A DNA stretch of 64,000 nucleotides from Eutreptiella sp. 'Long Island Sound 2002' (taxonomy: Eukaryota > Euglenozoa > Euglenophyceae > Eutreptiales > Eutreptiaceae). The stretch lies in the NCBI GenBank assembly GCA_964036045.1, contig OZ038387.1, forward strand, positions 14,446,420 through 14,510,419. Reading direction: 5' to 3'. This document shows positions 34,072 through 45,190 of this stretch, piece by piece. Every line of letters starts with the position of its first letter. Position 1 is the stretch's first letter. The notes beneath the pieces are model-generated. The model worked only from the letters and a program-made list of their open reading frames with translations, had not been told where the DNA came from and searched no databases. The translations under genes and the position numbers were made by a program.

Positions 34072-34812
34072 TCACGCAGACGGGCCGAGTCCAGCGGCCG
34101 GGGGTTCATGCGTCCCGAAGTGCCGCACGAGCCGGGTCTGCAGCTCCCGCATCGCGACCCCCGGGTCCTCAGACAGCGCATGCGCACTCGCGAAGCAGAC
34201 GCGGAAGAACCCCGGCTCCGCGCCGCCGCACGAGCGCCCGGTGGTGAGCAGCACCTTCGCGCGGTCGTTCAGCGCAAGCCACAGCTCCTGCTCGGCCTCC
34301 CACGTCGCGTTCGGGAGGTACCGCCGGAAATCGGCCCACGCCATGATCGACCCGGCGGCCGGGGTCAGCGGGACGCCGACGGCGGCCAGCGCCTGCTCCA
34401 GCGCCCGGTAGCAGTGCAGCAGTTTCGCGCGGTTGGTGGCGAGGTAGTCGCGCACGAAGGCGCGGTCGCGCAGCACGCGCGTCAGCAGGGCCTGGGTCGG
34501 GTGGGACACGCACTGGAAGAGCCCGAGGCTGGCGAACGCCTGCGTGAGGGCGGCGTTGTGGGAGAAGAGGACGCCCACGCGGAAGCCGTTGAGGCCGAAG
34601 TCCTTGGACAGGCCGTACGCCACGTGCGCGTAGTCCCCGAGGTAAGCCTTGGTGTCGGGGCGCTGGGCCTGGCAGACGGTGGCCAGGGACGTGAAGGGGG
34701 TGCCGGGGACGAAGACGCTGTTGGCGTAGATCTCGTCGCTGACGACGTGGATGTGGCGCGCGCGCGCCCACCGCAGGCACATGGCCAGCGTCTCGGGGGA
34801 GTAGATCGTGCC
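34072..34812 (-). CDS. Exon 3 of the ACC-synthase-like gene
   Basis: 246 codons plus TGA, starting after acceptor CACTTCAG. It has the PLP lysine and the C-terminal domain. It is very GC-rich, consistent with host coding sequence. Confidence 0.92.
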   Translation of the reverse strand, partial: GTIYSPETLAMCLRWARARHIHVVSDEIYANSVFVPGTPFTSLATVCQAQRPDTKAYLGDYAHVAYGLSKDFGLNGFRVGVLFSHNAALTQAFASLGLFQCVSHPTQALLTRVLRDRAFVRDYLATNRAKLLHCYRALEQALAAVGVPLTPAAGSIMAWADFRRYLPNATWEAEQELWLALNDRAKVLLTTGRSCGGAEPGFFRVCFASAHALSEDPGVAMRELQTRLVRHFGTHEPPAAGLGPSA

Positions 34813-37800
34813 CTGAAGTGAGGGGGCGTCATGCGACTGCGCGCCCTTCGGAGAGGTCGGGGACGGAAGGGGGTCGCGGCAGGTCGATCCCGAACGCCCA
34901 ACCCCAGGGACGCACTTGAAGGGGGGGGGGGGGGGCAAGGCGGGTTTCAAGAGCGGCTGCCAAAGCAGTTACGGGCGGTTTAAAAGGCGGTTGGGAGGCG
35001 ATTTTGATGCGCCATTTGGGGCGGGCGAAGGGGTTGTTGGGGCTGACGACCACACCAACGGGCTGTGCAGTAGCCTGCTCAACTTTTTGACACAAAGAGA
35101 GGATGTACTGGTCTCCTATCGAGGGTTGTTTGGGAGCTGATCCACCAATAGGCAGTGGAGGAAAAATGACACTGGTTTTTTTCAAACTGTTGGCAGTTGT
35201 GGGCCAAGCGATAGCGGTTGTGGGCTAACCGACGGCGGTCGAAGTGGAGGTGCTTTGAACAGACTTGAAAAAAGAAAATCCCGCGTCCGCCACAAAAAAG
35301 CCCTGCCCCAACGCCCAGTCCCCATTATCTGGGGCCTGGGGGCAGGGGGCTGAACCATCAAAATTGGGGCATTGCCCGTTGGTACTTCCGGTTTCACCAA
35401 AAGACAGAAGCGCAACAGGAATGTCCAAAATCCGCAGCAGGAGCCAACCAGGCCACTGTCGCTGTGTGTAACTCAGACAGATATGGGGCAGGGGTCCTGG
35501 TGGTGCCCCCTGCCCCGGCCCCTGTTTGTCACTACATTTGGGGGAGGGAGGGGGGCGCGAGTGGTCGGGCAGCACCCACAAGGGGGGGGGGGGGGGCGCC
35601 TGGGCAGGCCCCCTTGGGTTATCAGGTCCCCTCTTCTTGCGGGGGGGGGGGGGTGCGGTCAGGGAGCGTCAATTCCAATTGCGAAAAATTGCGGGAGAAT
35701 TGCAGAGCCGTGACCAAACATCCCGAAGCCTGAAGGAGCAACACTTCTGGACGGTGCCACAAAGGGCACCGACAGGCACGCAAGGGGGACAGGCACGCAA
35801 GGGGGACAGGCACGCAAGGGGGACAGGCACGCAAGGGGGACAGGCACGCAAGGGGGACAGGCACACGCAAGGGGGACAGGCAAAAAGGAAGTGTGGAAAG
35901 ATTGCGGGACATTGCGAAATTTCGAAAAATCGCAGACCTCGCCCCCCCCCCCCGTCGCTGGTTCTTGTCTGTGCGCATTTGGGGGGTCTTTGGTAGGAGT
36001 TGGTGGGGGGGGGGGGGGGGGGCTGCCTGCCGAGCGCCCCTGGGGCCGCAGACCACTGAAGGGCAAGCACTGGCACTCCACCGCGCACTCCTCAGGGCGC
36101 CCAGCCACAGGGACGTCAGGGCAGAGGAGCTCAGTAGCCCCAGAGCGTTAGGGGGTGGGGGGTGGGGGTGGGGGCTGCTCAGGTCCCCCGGGTTTGGCGG
36201 CGCGCGGGGGGGGGGGGGGGGTCATGGCCCCTTCCGGAGGTTCCAGTGCCCACGGAGCGCGCCGCCTCCCCTGCACGACGCGACTGGGACTGACACTCCC
36301 GACTGCGCGCGCTCAGCGCCTGTTGGGCGGCTGACTGCCCCCCGGATCCCGTCGAGCGCGCACGGGCGGGAGATGCGGCCGTGCCCGTGTGTGTCGCGGT
36401 GGGATGGGCACACCTGGGGCCCCACAGCCGTGCCGCGCCTGCCCCTGGCCATTTGGGTGAGCTGTGTGTGCCCCAGGGCGGTCCTGAAAAAAGGGGAGGG
36501 GGGACTGTTGGCGTCCGCCACATCAAGCTCGACGGTTGGGGGGCAACCGACGGCGGCGGGAGGGTAACCGACGGCAGTTTTGACGGTGGTGCGAGCGTCA
36601 TCTGGGGGCGGTCCTTAATGCCAAATACAAAACTGCAGGCGTCCATAGGGACCGCCCTGGTGTGCCCAGTGCTCCGGGCCCTGGCGGTGCGGTCGTTGAC
36701 CTTCGGGCTCCTTCCAATGAGCGGACGTGCCGGCCCCCTTCCCGACTGGGTCACCTGCGGAAGGGAGGGGGGCAGCGGGGGGGGGGTGCCCCTGGACCGA
36801 CCCGCCATGAGGGCACTGGTGGTCGGGCTGGGTCTTGGCACGGGGGGGGGGGGGGGGCTGCAAGCGTGTGATACCTGAGGGTCTCTCGGCGTGCGGAGGA
36901 GTTCCCTGACCACCCGCACTGAGGCAGGGGCACCCCGTCAGGAGGACCCAGAGGGACCACCACCTGCCGACCCGTCCATTGGGGGGCTACCGGCATTGCG
37001 GGCAGGGGTGCAGGACGCGGGCACACCTGAGTGGCAGCCCCGTGGGTCCTCCGAGGGAACCCTGGCCCAAGCCATAACATGTGATGGGCCCGCTCACCGC
37101 GACGTTGGGGGGAAGATGTCTTCTGCCCTTTGGTCTCACACTGTCATCCTCCAAATGGTCCCCGCGCTCTATCCTTTAGAAAAACCTCAGCTCCTTTGCA
37201 GCTCCCACTTCTTGACGATTCTGGGGATCGGGGGTGCTAAACCGGATCCATTCGAGCACCTTCAAGGACTCCAAGGGCAAATCAGTGACATCGCTGGGGT
37301 GGGCGGGCTTTCATCTCTGGGGGGAGGGGGGGGGCGTCGATACAGCTCTGGCTCGACCCCCCCCCGCCCGAAAAAAGGGGGCTCAATTCACGGGCCCCGA
37401 AATCCTACCGAGACTGACCCCTGGGCCCGGAGGTGACCCGGACCCAATAATCGGCAAAAAATGAACATGGGATTTTTGGAATTGAGGGGGTTCAGAAAAG
37501 TCATCATTTGCCATGTATTTGGTAAAAAAAAAAAAGGACCGTTTTTTCAATGCTTCGGCGCCAGGGTTCATGATAACTGATTAATGATTCTGTCAATCAA
37601 TGAATCTGTCAAGCCCTTTTCCCCACCCCCCCCCCCGTTTTGGGCTCTATTAACCCCCCCCCCCCCCCCCCCCCCAAAAGTTGAAAACCCGACTTCCCCT
37701 GCACTCCAAAGAAACCACTCCCTGCACCCTCACAGAGGGCCCTGATCAACGGGCGTTGTGCCAGGCCGCCCGCAAGCGGCACAACGGCGTTTGGGGTCCA

Positions 37801-39676
37801 CAACGGTCGCCGGCGGTGCGCCGGCCACCCCTTGGCCCATACACGGCACTGCAGAGACCCCCCGACGCAAGCAGACCTGAGGGTTGGCCGGGTTCGTCAG
37901 CAGCAGCATCCGCGGCCGTGCCGAGGCTGCGGCGCACTCCCGCACTGCTGCGTCTAACACCGTCTCCGACAGCGCGTAGTCCGGGTGCGCACACGCGACG
38001 GGGACAAGGCGCACTGCGGCGCGCACCCCCAAATCCGACTTGAAGGCGCAGTAGAAGGGCGTGGGGACGAGGCAGGCATCGCCCGCCTCGCACAGGCACC
38101 AGCAAAGCGTCTCCACGATGGAGGAGCACCCGGCAGTGGCCACGATGCACTCGGGGTCTACTGGGCCCTACGGGAAACGAAAGCACATTAACGGACTGGG
38201 GGAAGGGGGGGGGTTGGCATAAAGGTGGGGGAAGTAGGCTGGTTGGTATTGCCGGATGGGCACAGATGTCAAAGTTTCAAAGAGGAAATTGGATAAAATG
38301 GTTGTCGCCAAATGGCAATTTGGGAGATGAGAGTGGAACCAGGAGGGGGATTTGTGGTCAGGAAGCATCAAATCCAATAGTGAAAACTTGCGGAAAATTG
38401 CGGGAAAACCGCGGGAAAAGTGCGGTGCCGTCACCAAACCTCTCGAAGCCTCAAGGAGCAACGCTTCTGCACACGGGGCACACAGGGCACCACCAAGCAC
38501 GCAAGGTGGACAAGCAAAAAGCAATCATGGAAACATTGCGAAAAATTACGAAAAATTACGAAATTGCGAGAACTTTGCAGACCTCCATTCCCCCTTCCCC
38601 CTGGTGGAACAATTGTCCCTCTGCTCACAAATGTTGTCTCTGCCCCCGTGGCATCCACTGCACTACCGGCACCAGCAGCCTTCGCTCTAAGTCATTCCCA
38701 GACCATGAAGATTTGGAGGGTTCTCTCCCGCACGGCTGTGGGGAATGTGACACGGGGCCCGGGGGCTCCAACAGCCACACATCTGCGGGGTGCAGCATTT
38801 TCGGACATTTTGTCTTTTGGAAGGGGGGGGGGGGGGTAAGGGTGGCTTGGCACTTCGGTAGGTGGGCAGGGCCGCCCAGTCCCTTGTGTGGGAGGGGCCG
38901 ACCACACCAAACCTTGGAAACCCGCTTCAATGCCCAGCCGCCCTGACGGGGGGGGGGGGGAGCTGGGAGTATGCACGACACCGCATTGATGGGCACTGAA
39001 GCGTTCCCTACCCACTACGCCGGTAACCGACCTGTTGGGCTGTCGCAGGCTGCCCCGCACTCCGCTCGGAGTGAAAGACCACCACAGACCCTGACACCCA
39101 CTTTCACATTGGGGCCCCCGGTCTACGCCTTTCCTGTTGCTCTGCAAGAGTGGACTGGTGACTGTGCACATGTGCTGTTCCAAAAGGCAGGGTGGCCGCA
39201 GTCAGAGACATGAGCACCCACTGCAACCGGAACCTTGGCCCTTAGACAGGCATGGACAAGGCAACTCCTGTGGTGATCACCATGTGTACTGTGGCTCCAG
39301 GTACAGGTACAGGTCTTTCGGCTCACAAAGAACAGAGTGCACGGCTGCCGGGTCAAGATACAAGCCCGACCCACAGCTTAGCAGTGTAGCATATCCAATT
39401 GCCCTACCAAGAGGGTCACGTGTGGGTGCTTCTTACACAACCATTTCATCACGGGCCCGTTGATCTGCAACAAAGGCAGCTGCTGCCTCGGCCTCCTCCT
39501 CTGCAGCTGCATACGCCTTAGCGTGGGGAGGCGACTCGGCGTTTGCAGTCGTTGGGCTCACATAGAGAATGGAGTTCAACTGGGTGAGTAGACTACAGTA
39601 CAGTACAGAACCCGGGCGGGAGCAAGGGCAAACCACATCAAATCCAGCAGCCGCTCAAACAAATCAGCCTTAAAGG

Positions 39677-39734
<58 letters not shown>

Positions 39735-42700
39735 CGCCCAATTCTTTCAAATCACACTCAAACTGCGAGGTTCAACAATGACGCGACCAAACCATGAGTT
39801 CTGTTGTTTTGTTGCCCTGTCACCGGGCTTCAGGTGTGTGTGTGTGTGTGTGTGTGTGGGAGGAAAAACAATATTAAAGAGGGAGACCCGCATGGGTCCA
39901 GGGCCCCCGTGGTCACCCGAGGCGCCACCAAATCAGTTCAACGTACAGTGAGTGCACCGTCCTGTGAGGCGCCCGGCGGGGTCGCTTCTGGGGCCTCGCA
40001 TGGGCTTATGTGACCTCCGTTCCTGCACGCCCATGCCTGGCCGCGTCGTGCAGCTCCACTCGTGCCCGCTTTGGAGGGGGGGGGGGGGAGATGTCCCCGT
40101 CCTCTCTTGAAGGCTAGGCCCCGGCTTGCTCGCGCTTGCCGGTGACGCTTAGGCCGCTTAGCTGAGGGGTCCCCCCCCCCTCCCGGGGTGCGCAGCCCTG
40201 CCACCCTCACTCTGCCCTGTGTCTCAGGCGGTGCCGGTAGGGGGAGGGTGTCCTATGTGGCGCCTGGCGCAGCAGTGCCGCACCCCCTTGCCCACCGCCG
40301 CGCATGTTGAGCATTGTCTGTGGTTGTGTACAACGCAGAGCCACAGCCGCGGGAGCCGCGGCCGATTTTCCCGTGTGTGTGTGTGTGTGTGTGTGTGACG
40401 CCCAATCATTAAACAAACTCAAAGTGTTCACTATGATACACCACTTCTACGGCTCTGTTTGCACTGCAGCAATGTTCTTATCTGTTGGTCCGCTCCTCAC
40501 AGCCTTTCCTCCATCTCAGCACGACAACAAGACTATGTACAGTCCATGCATCCCTACCGCGCCCCGCTACCCCATATGCATGCCCCCATGCCCTCTGCAA
40601 GGGTCCCCGCGGACGAGCTTGCTCATTGTCGCGCGGCGGTTGTCACTGTCAAGCCAACAAGGCGTTAGGAATATAGCCTCAGTTGCCTTTAGGCCCCTGT
40701 TCTCTGTGCACTCCGTTGCTGCCTGCAAAAGAAAAATCCCAGGTGGCCGCACACCCACCGCTCCGGGTTTCGAACTCACGATCTATGGCGTGGAAGTCAA
40801 GTGCGTCTCCGGTATACTATTGCCCGACGTGGCTAGATACCGGCCTTCATAACCACTAGGATATCATTTTCCAGGTTGTGCCTTTGCTCCATTTTATTTT
40901 GGTACAATGCCATGATGGAGGACCCGCAAGGGCTGCATGGCGGTGTGCCTGCGAGGCCGCCTCCATTTGAAGAGCCATGGCATGGAGTCACATGCGTTTC
41001 ATGTATGCACCTCCCGCTTCTCACTGCCGCGCGGCGGCTGCTAATTGCAAGCCGGCTAAGCGCTAGGAATATAACCTCAGCCGCCTTCGGGCTCCTGCTC
41101 TCTCTGTGCCGCGGCCCCGCCGGGGGGGGGGGGTTGTTCACCCCACCCCCCCCCCCCTAGCACCCCGGGCACCCCTGGCTGTATCTCGGTGTGCTCTGGT
41201 CGCTCTGGCGTTACCACTCGCCTGCGTCTCCGTGGCATCACGTTTGTTTCAAGACTGCGGGGTGAGTGTGCGCACCCCCGAATACAAGGACGAATTTGCA
41301 GACAAGGGAGTGAGGGTGCGTACCCTTGAATACAAGGACGAATGCACAGATAAAGGGGTGAGAGTCCGTACCCCCGAATACAAAGATGAATACACAGACA
41401 AGGGGGTGAGTGTGCGAACCCCCAAGTACAGTGGTGACTCTTGTCGAGCAAACCGCTCCTCCGAGCTCTCCGGTGAAATGGGTGTGCGGGTAAACCCTTC
41501 CTCATACGTTTGTACGGAGTACTCCGTGGACGCGCCGCTCATTGCATCCTTTGACTGCATCGCATGCATCTTGGGCTGCACTTCTACTACTGATGGTGTC
41601 GAGGGGGTGGGGGGGGAGTGCCTGTGTGTGTGGCTGGAAACTTGCAACGGCAGGCCGGTGCCCCCTAATGGACCATCCAGCTCTGAAAGCAGAAAAAGCA
41701 ATGTTGGCTAACCAGCCCCCTCGCTGGGAGCGTTAGGCACCTTGTAATGGACTACCATGCTACAAGTGCTGAATGCACCTCGAGGAGTCTTCACTTGACG
41801 ATAAACTTTAGTGTTTCGAGCCTTCTCGGCCTTCTTCTTTTCCTTGCAACAGTGCTAGCAGAAACTGTGACTTGTTGTCATCCTTTAGCTATAGCTCGTG
41901 TGACTTGCCGCAGTGTAGACACGGACGGTCACCTAGAACAGCATTAAGAGATGTCCGGGAGCGTGAACTTGGTGTTGGTGCCACTGTTGGTCGACTTGAT
42001 GGAAAAGAAACTACAAAAAACTCAAAAACTCAAAACTATTCTGAAACGATCAGACCTCCACCTTTCATCAACTCCGATTAATGTGCACAAAAGGCTTGGG
42101 CCATGCCCAATTGATTTGACACTACCTGACCGATTGGCACCTCTTGCCAACACTGTTGCCCAAACCTTGGGTCCAACTGGAGACGTTCGTGTGCACACTC
42201 GACCACATCAGCATCACACAAAAATTGACGTACCTTTCCTGTACCTTGTTCGGCCACGCACGGACCAATACCGCTTCATGAGCTAAACTGATGACAGAAA
42301 AAAAAAACCGACGGGCACAGGCAGGGCGTTGGAGGAGGGAAGAGCGTGAGGCCCTGAGGGAGGGTGCTTGCACAGAGTTTACATCAGTACACCACTGCGA
42401 TGAAGTGTAATTGTATTTCGTCCAACAGCCTCAACTTTCGCCCGGCCTCACTGATATGGAACAAATCGCGGCAGCAAAAGTCGCCGTCCAGCCAAGGAGA
42501 GGGTTGTTGGGCAAGACGTGTCACTTGCGCATGTGGGGGCGGGGTACAGAAGCATCAGATCGCTTCTCATGTGCAGCACAAACACCTGAATAAAGGTGTC
42601 TTGCATCATTGTTGCCAGTGCACACCGAAATTCTTGGTTGCCCCGAAAGTCATCGTAGCCTGCAGTCCAATCGTCCACCTTGCCACAGCTCTCCTCCTGC

Positions 42701-42906
42701 AGCTTGGCCTTCATCATGGGCCAATTCAATTTGTTCTCTGCCACCAAAAGTGACAAGTACCCGTTGGGGTTTGACACTGGGTCATAGGGGTCGGCCATGG
42801 CATTGAAAAACTGCGGTAGGTCATCTCGACACGGCGTCAGAGCACGAACGCCGCGGCTGCTGATACCTCTGTCTGCATCGAGCTTCTTCTCAGTAATACG
42901 ACACAT
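34072..42906 (-). CDS. PLP aminotransferase, ACC-synthase-like family, three exons
   Basis: The model is complement(join(34072..34812, 37877..38167, 42586..42906)), 450 residues, all junctions phase 0, length typical of the family. Exon 1 has the ACS-type N-terminus (DPYDPVSNPNGYLSLLVAENKL, GYDDFRGNQEFRCALATMM, both cut short here). Exon 2 has ATAGCSSIVETLCWCL, GDACLVPTPFYCAF and LLLTNPANPQ. Exon 3 continues exactly with GTIYSPETLAMCLRWA, then SDEIYAN (PLP-binding Asp and Tyr, about residues 230 and 233), GLSKDFGLNGFRVG with the Schiff-base Lys at about 274, and the substrate-carboxylate Arg in FFRVCFAS. The family uses PLP on amino acids, making ACC in plants or acting as transaminases or lyases elsewhere; the substrate here is unknown. 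ATG 42906 is the first good start, but an extra 5' exon is possible. Both introns are loaded with repeats. Confidence 0.9.
35215..35405 (+). repeat. Dispersed repeat F, copy 2
   Basis: Counterpart of 31380-31545. It has an extra 30 bases (AAAAAAGAAAATCCCGCGTC) after the ACAGACTT shared by both copies. Confidence 0.85.
35655..35960 (+). repeat. Dispersed repeat G, copy 1, with 17-bp tandem expansion
   Basis: Shares GTGACCAAACATCCCGAAGC, then GGAGCAACACTTCTG, with 38345-38600. Inside it, GGCACGCAAGGGGGACA is repeated about six times (about 35774-35880). The other copy has a single such unit. Confidence 0.88.
37280..37680 (-). mobile_element. Foldback MITE-like element, copy 2
   Basis: Reverse-orientation copy of 14112-14490. 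It sits in the intron of the aminotransferase gene and ends in long C-runs (37628-37676). Confidence 0.75.
37877..38167 (-). CDS. Exon 2 of the ACC-synthase-like gene
   Basis: 97 codons between acceptor CCCGTAG and donor CAG|GTCTGC. It carries the GCSS cofactor-phosphate loop and the NPANPQ strand. Confidence 0.9.
38345..38600 (+). repeat. Dispersed repeat G, copy 2
   Basis: Same orientation as 35655-35960. It has one unit AGCACGCAAGGTGGACA instead of an array. Confidence 0.85.
39678..39862 (+). repeat. GT microsatellites with shared 3' flank
   Basis: A (GT)n tract of about 28 units is followed by GACGCCCAAT and an AAACTC-type flank. The same arrangement, with a shorter tract, recurs at about 40374-40445. 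A second (GT)n tract lies at about 39834-39858. Confidence 0.9.
40083..40252 (-). repeat. Dispersed repeat E, copy 2 (inverted)
   Basis: Inverted partner of 15778-15945, in the long intron of the aminotransferase gene. Confidence 0.85.
40374..40445 (+). repeat. GT microsatellite plus flank, second copy
   Basis: (GT)n followed by GACGCCCAATCATTAAACAA, homologous to the flank at about 39734. Confidence 0.8.
40612..40735 (-). repeat. SINE-like repeat H, copy 1
   Basis: Shares CGCGCGGCGGTTG and AGGAATATAGCCTCAG with 41015-41135. It lies directly beside a tRNA-like unit (40764-40865). Confidence 0.65.
40764..40865 (-). repeat. tRNA-derived SINE head or tRNA pseudogene
   Basis: On the minus strand, TCCTAGTGGTTATGAAGG resembles an RNA polymerase III A box. 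About 75 bases on, GTGAGTTCGAAACCCGG resembles a B box, with CTTGACTTCCACGCC resembling an anticodon arm. The T stem does not pair and the spacing is too long for a plain tRNA, so it is not a functional tRNA gene. Confidence 0.5.
41015..41135 (-). repeat. SINE-like repeat H, copy 2
   Basis: Same orientation as 40612-40735, about 75% similar by eye, ending near a G-run at about 41119. Confidence 0.65.
41260..41430 (+). repeat. 51-bp in-frame minisatellite
   Basis: About 3.4 units encode a 17-residue repeat in the open plus frame (VRTPEYKDEYTDKGVSV type). Units differ at a few bases, several synonymous or conservative. Confidence 0.85.
42586..42906 (-). CDS. Exon 1 of the ACC-synthase-like gene
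   Basis: 107 codons from ATG at 42904-42906. The frame ends DTFIQ before donor GTGTTT at 42585. It carries the substrate-pocket AENKL motif. Confidence 0.88.
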
Positions 42907-43739
42907 ATCTTGGACGAGCTTGGTACGCGTGAACAGGTGAAGACAAATAGCACAAAAAACGAAGGTGCTGTGAAAGAAAGATCATGAGGAACCTGGCGGT
43001 GGCCTCGCCATTGGTTCCAGAGCGCCCGGACCGATTGTGCATTGCACTATTTGACCACCTCATCAAGGTTATGGCATCACATCCCCTGTGCACCCCATGC
43101 CCAACAAAAACCAAAGCGCCAACTGAGTGCAGTCCAAACACATAGTGTTTGCATGTGTTGCAATGCTCCGTTCATGTTCCCTGACCTGTGACGGGTCCCT
43201 GGTGCCCCCAAGCCGCTATCAATGCCCCGGCCATGCACCCTTGCAGATCCAATGGCAAAACCGTTTGCCAACCCCATTACTCCACATGCACTCTTTGCCC
43301 GCACAATCTAAGTGTTTGATGCACCATTGCAAGAGCCCCCCAACTGCGTTCGAATCTTCCTCCAATCCCGCATGGACTTCTGGGTACAGACCAACTCCTT
43401 GGCTACCTGTGTTGACTGAGCTGCATGTCAGTGTACTCAAGGCCACCAGACACACAGGCGAACCTCAACAGCTAGCATTCTAATTAAAATCAGAAAACTG
43501 AAATCCCCCCCCGGGTACAAAACATGGGTGGGTACTAATCAGGGCGGGGGGGGGGGGGGACACCTACAAATAGTCCACCAAATGCCCTTGTGAGACCACA
43601 TTGCGTCCCCTTGTACCCAGTGATGCCTTTCACATACAGCAGGGGGGGGGGGGATTTCAGCTGTGGATATTTTCGGCGGGGAAAATTTCAGCATGGGAAA
43701 TTTTCGTGCCTTGGGGAGAGTTGCGGGAAATTTCGGCCA

Positions 43740-43960
43740 AGGGATTGATGTGGCCCTGCTCAGCAAACTTTGTTCCCCACTCCTGCAAAGTACTGCATGG
43801 CGGACACTCATCACCCCAAAGCAATTTGCATGATTTAAGGCTGCCACGCACGTACTGCAGGGCTGCCTCCTCTTTCTCTAGTGTGGTCCAGTTGTGCCAC
43901 GGTTTTGTCTTGTATGAAGCACATGTTTTGCCTTTGCCTTGGGGGGCAAACAGATTTCAA
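43740..43960 (-). pseudogene. Coding-like relic, family unknown
   Basis: In one minus frame the sequence reads KPWHNWTTLEKEEAALQYV, then GSLKSCKLLWGDECPPCSTL, then EWGTKFAEQGHINPL, with a CxxC pair. It is protein-like but has no start, and a stop lies shortly upstream. It probably comes from a transposable element. I do not recognise the family. Confidence 0.35.
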
Positions 43961-45084
43961 ATGGTCAGCAAGAGCAGCAGCATTTTGTGTGGAGTTGCTA
44001 ACACATGTCACAAACCGATCCATGGGCCTGCAATACGACAAGACACCGTGCAGGCACCATGATCCTGCTAATAAATCCTAAGGTGGACGTGTAGCAAAGA
44101 GCCCCCCCTTGTGGTACTTGCCCCACCTTAAGGGGGCACCCTTGCAGTGCGCACACTTTGCGCGCTACTTTTTAGACCAAGTTCCCCCTCAAGAGTCCCC
44201 AAGCACACCCCTTCCAAACACCCTTATATCACCCCTGCCCCAGGAACATGTCCCACTATAGACCCTGGGAGACCTCCTTCAGTGCGGGCGGGAGGTGGTC
44301 CACCTTCCACCAATGGGGGTGGGATGATGGACCCGGGGGTGTTGGGTATGGCCGTCTAGCATAGCCCCGCTGCCGACCGTCTCGGAATGACGGCATGGTA
44401 CGTCTTGGCTAGCACGAAGGATCCTTGGCGTTGATCAAGACCACGAGGTCACCTTCGATTATAGTACTTGGACGTGATACAACACTTGGAGAGGATGTTG
44501 GATTGTGCCACGGCCTTGATCATGATCCTTAGGTCCGACATCAGCCGTGCCTGCTCGGATCCCCATGATGGGGAGAAAACAACATGGATACATCACCTCC
44601 GCCTCCTCGAGGTCCCATGGTGGGGAGAAATCAACCTAGAAAAGAGTGGATGTGGTGAAAATGAGCAAAAAAGTGTGGGAAAAGGTGGAAAAGGGTGAAA
44701 CTGGGTGAAAATCCCAAAATACCATATTCCCAATGTGTAAGAAGCATCAAAACCTACTCTAAAACAACCATGATGCCCCTAGTATCACAAAGTATGGGAC
44801 TCTAGCACGGCCACACGCCCAAATAGTTGCACTGTGCTTGCACTGCGCGCGCACTGCGCTAAGTGCGGCCCCTGTAAGCAAAGGTCTAGCCCTAGTCGCG
44901 CAAAAAAAATCGCAGGGAAAATTTCGGCACCAATCATAAAGCCGAAATTCTCCCCACAAAAATTTCTCCTGCCAAAACCCCCACCCCCCCCACCCCGGCC
45001 CCTTGTAGAGGCGCCGTATGGAGGCTCCACAAGCCTCCCACGGGAACCGGACTCTGCCCTGGGTGTGAACTAGTATCATGGGTT

Positions 45085-45190
45085 ATGGAGATATGAGGAC
45101 GCCTATGGAGATGATGATGACAATGATGAATTGTGCTTTGGTACATTTTGTTCTGCTCTCAGGAGGCCATCGTTTGTTCATGGGTCTTCA
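45085..45190 (+). repeat. Dispersed repeat I, copy 1 (encodes DDDD...LCFG)
   Basis: GATGATGATGACAATGATGA followed by ATTGTGCTTTGGTACATTTT, matching 52600-52745 in reverse. Both copies would encode an acidic run followed by LCFGxF. Confidence 0.65.

Larger units (their letters stand above)
34813..37876 (-). other. Intron 2 of the ACC-synthase-like gene
   Basis: This 3.06-kb intron includes repeat F copy 2, repeat G copy 1 with its 17-bp tandem array, and foldback copy 2 (37280-37680). Confidence 0.7.
38168..42585 (-). other. Intron 1 of the ACC-synthase-like gene
   Basis: This 4.4-kb intron contains repeats E and G, GT microsatellites, tRNA-like SINE remains at 40612-41135, and a 51-bp minisatellite at 41260-41430. 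A 112-codon plus-strand ORF (41951-42286) has no recognisable domain. Confidence 0.65.

Noticed and set aside
34169-34821. Long ORFs in other frames over the aminotransferase exon
   Set aside because: They are shadows of a very GC-rich coding exon; only the 34072-34812 minus frame carries family motifs.
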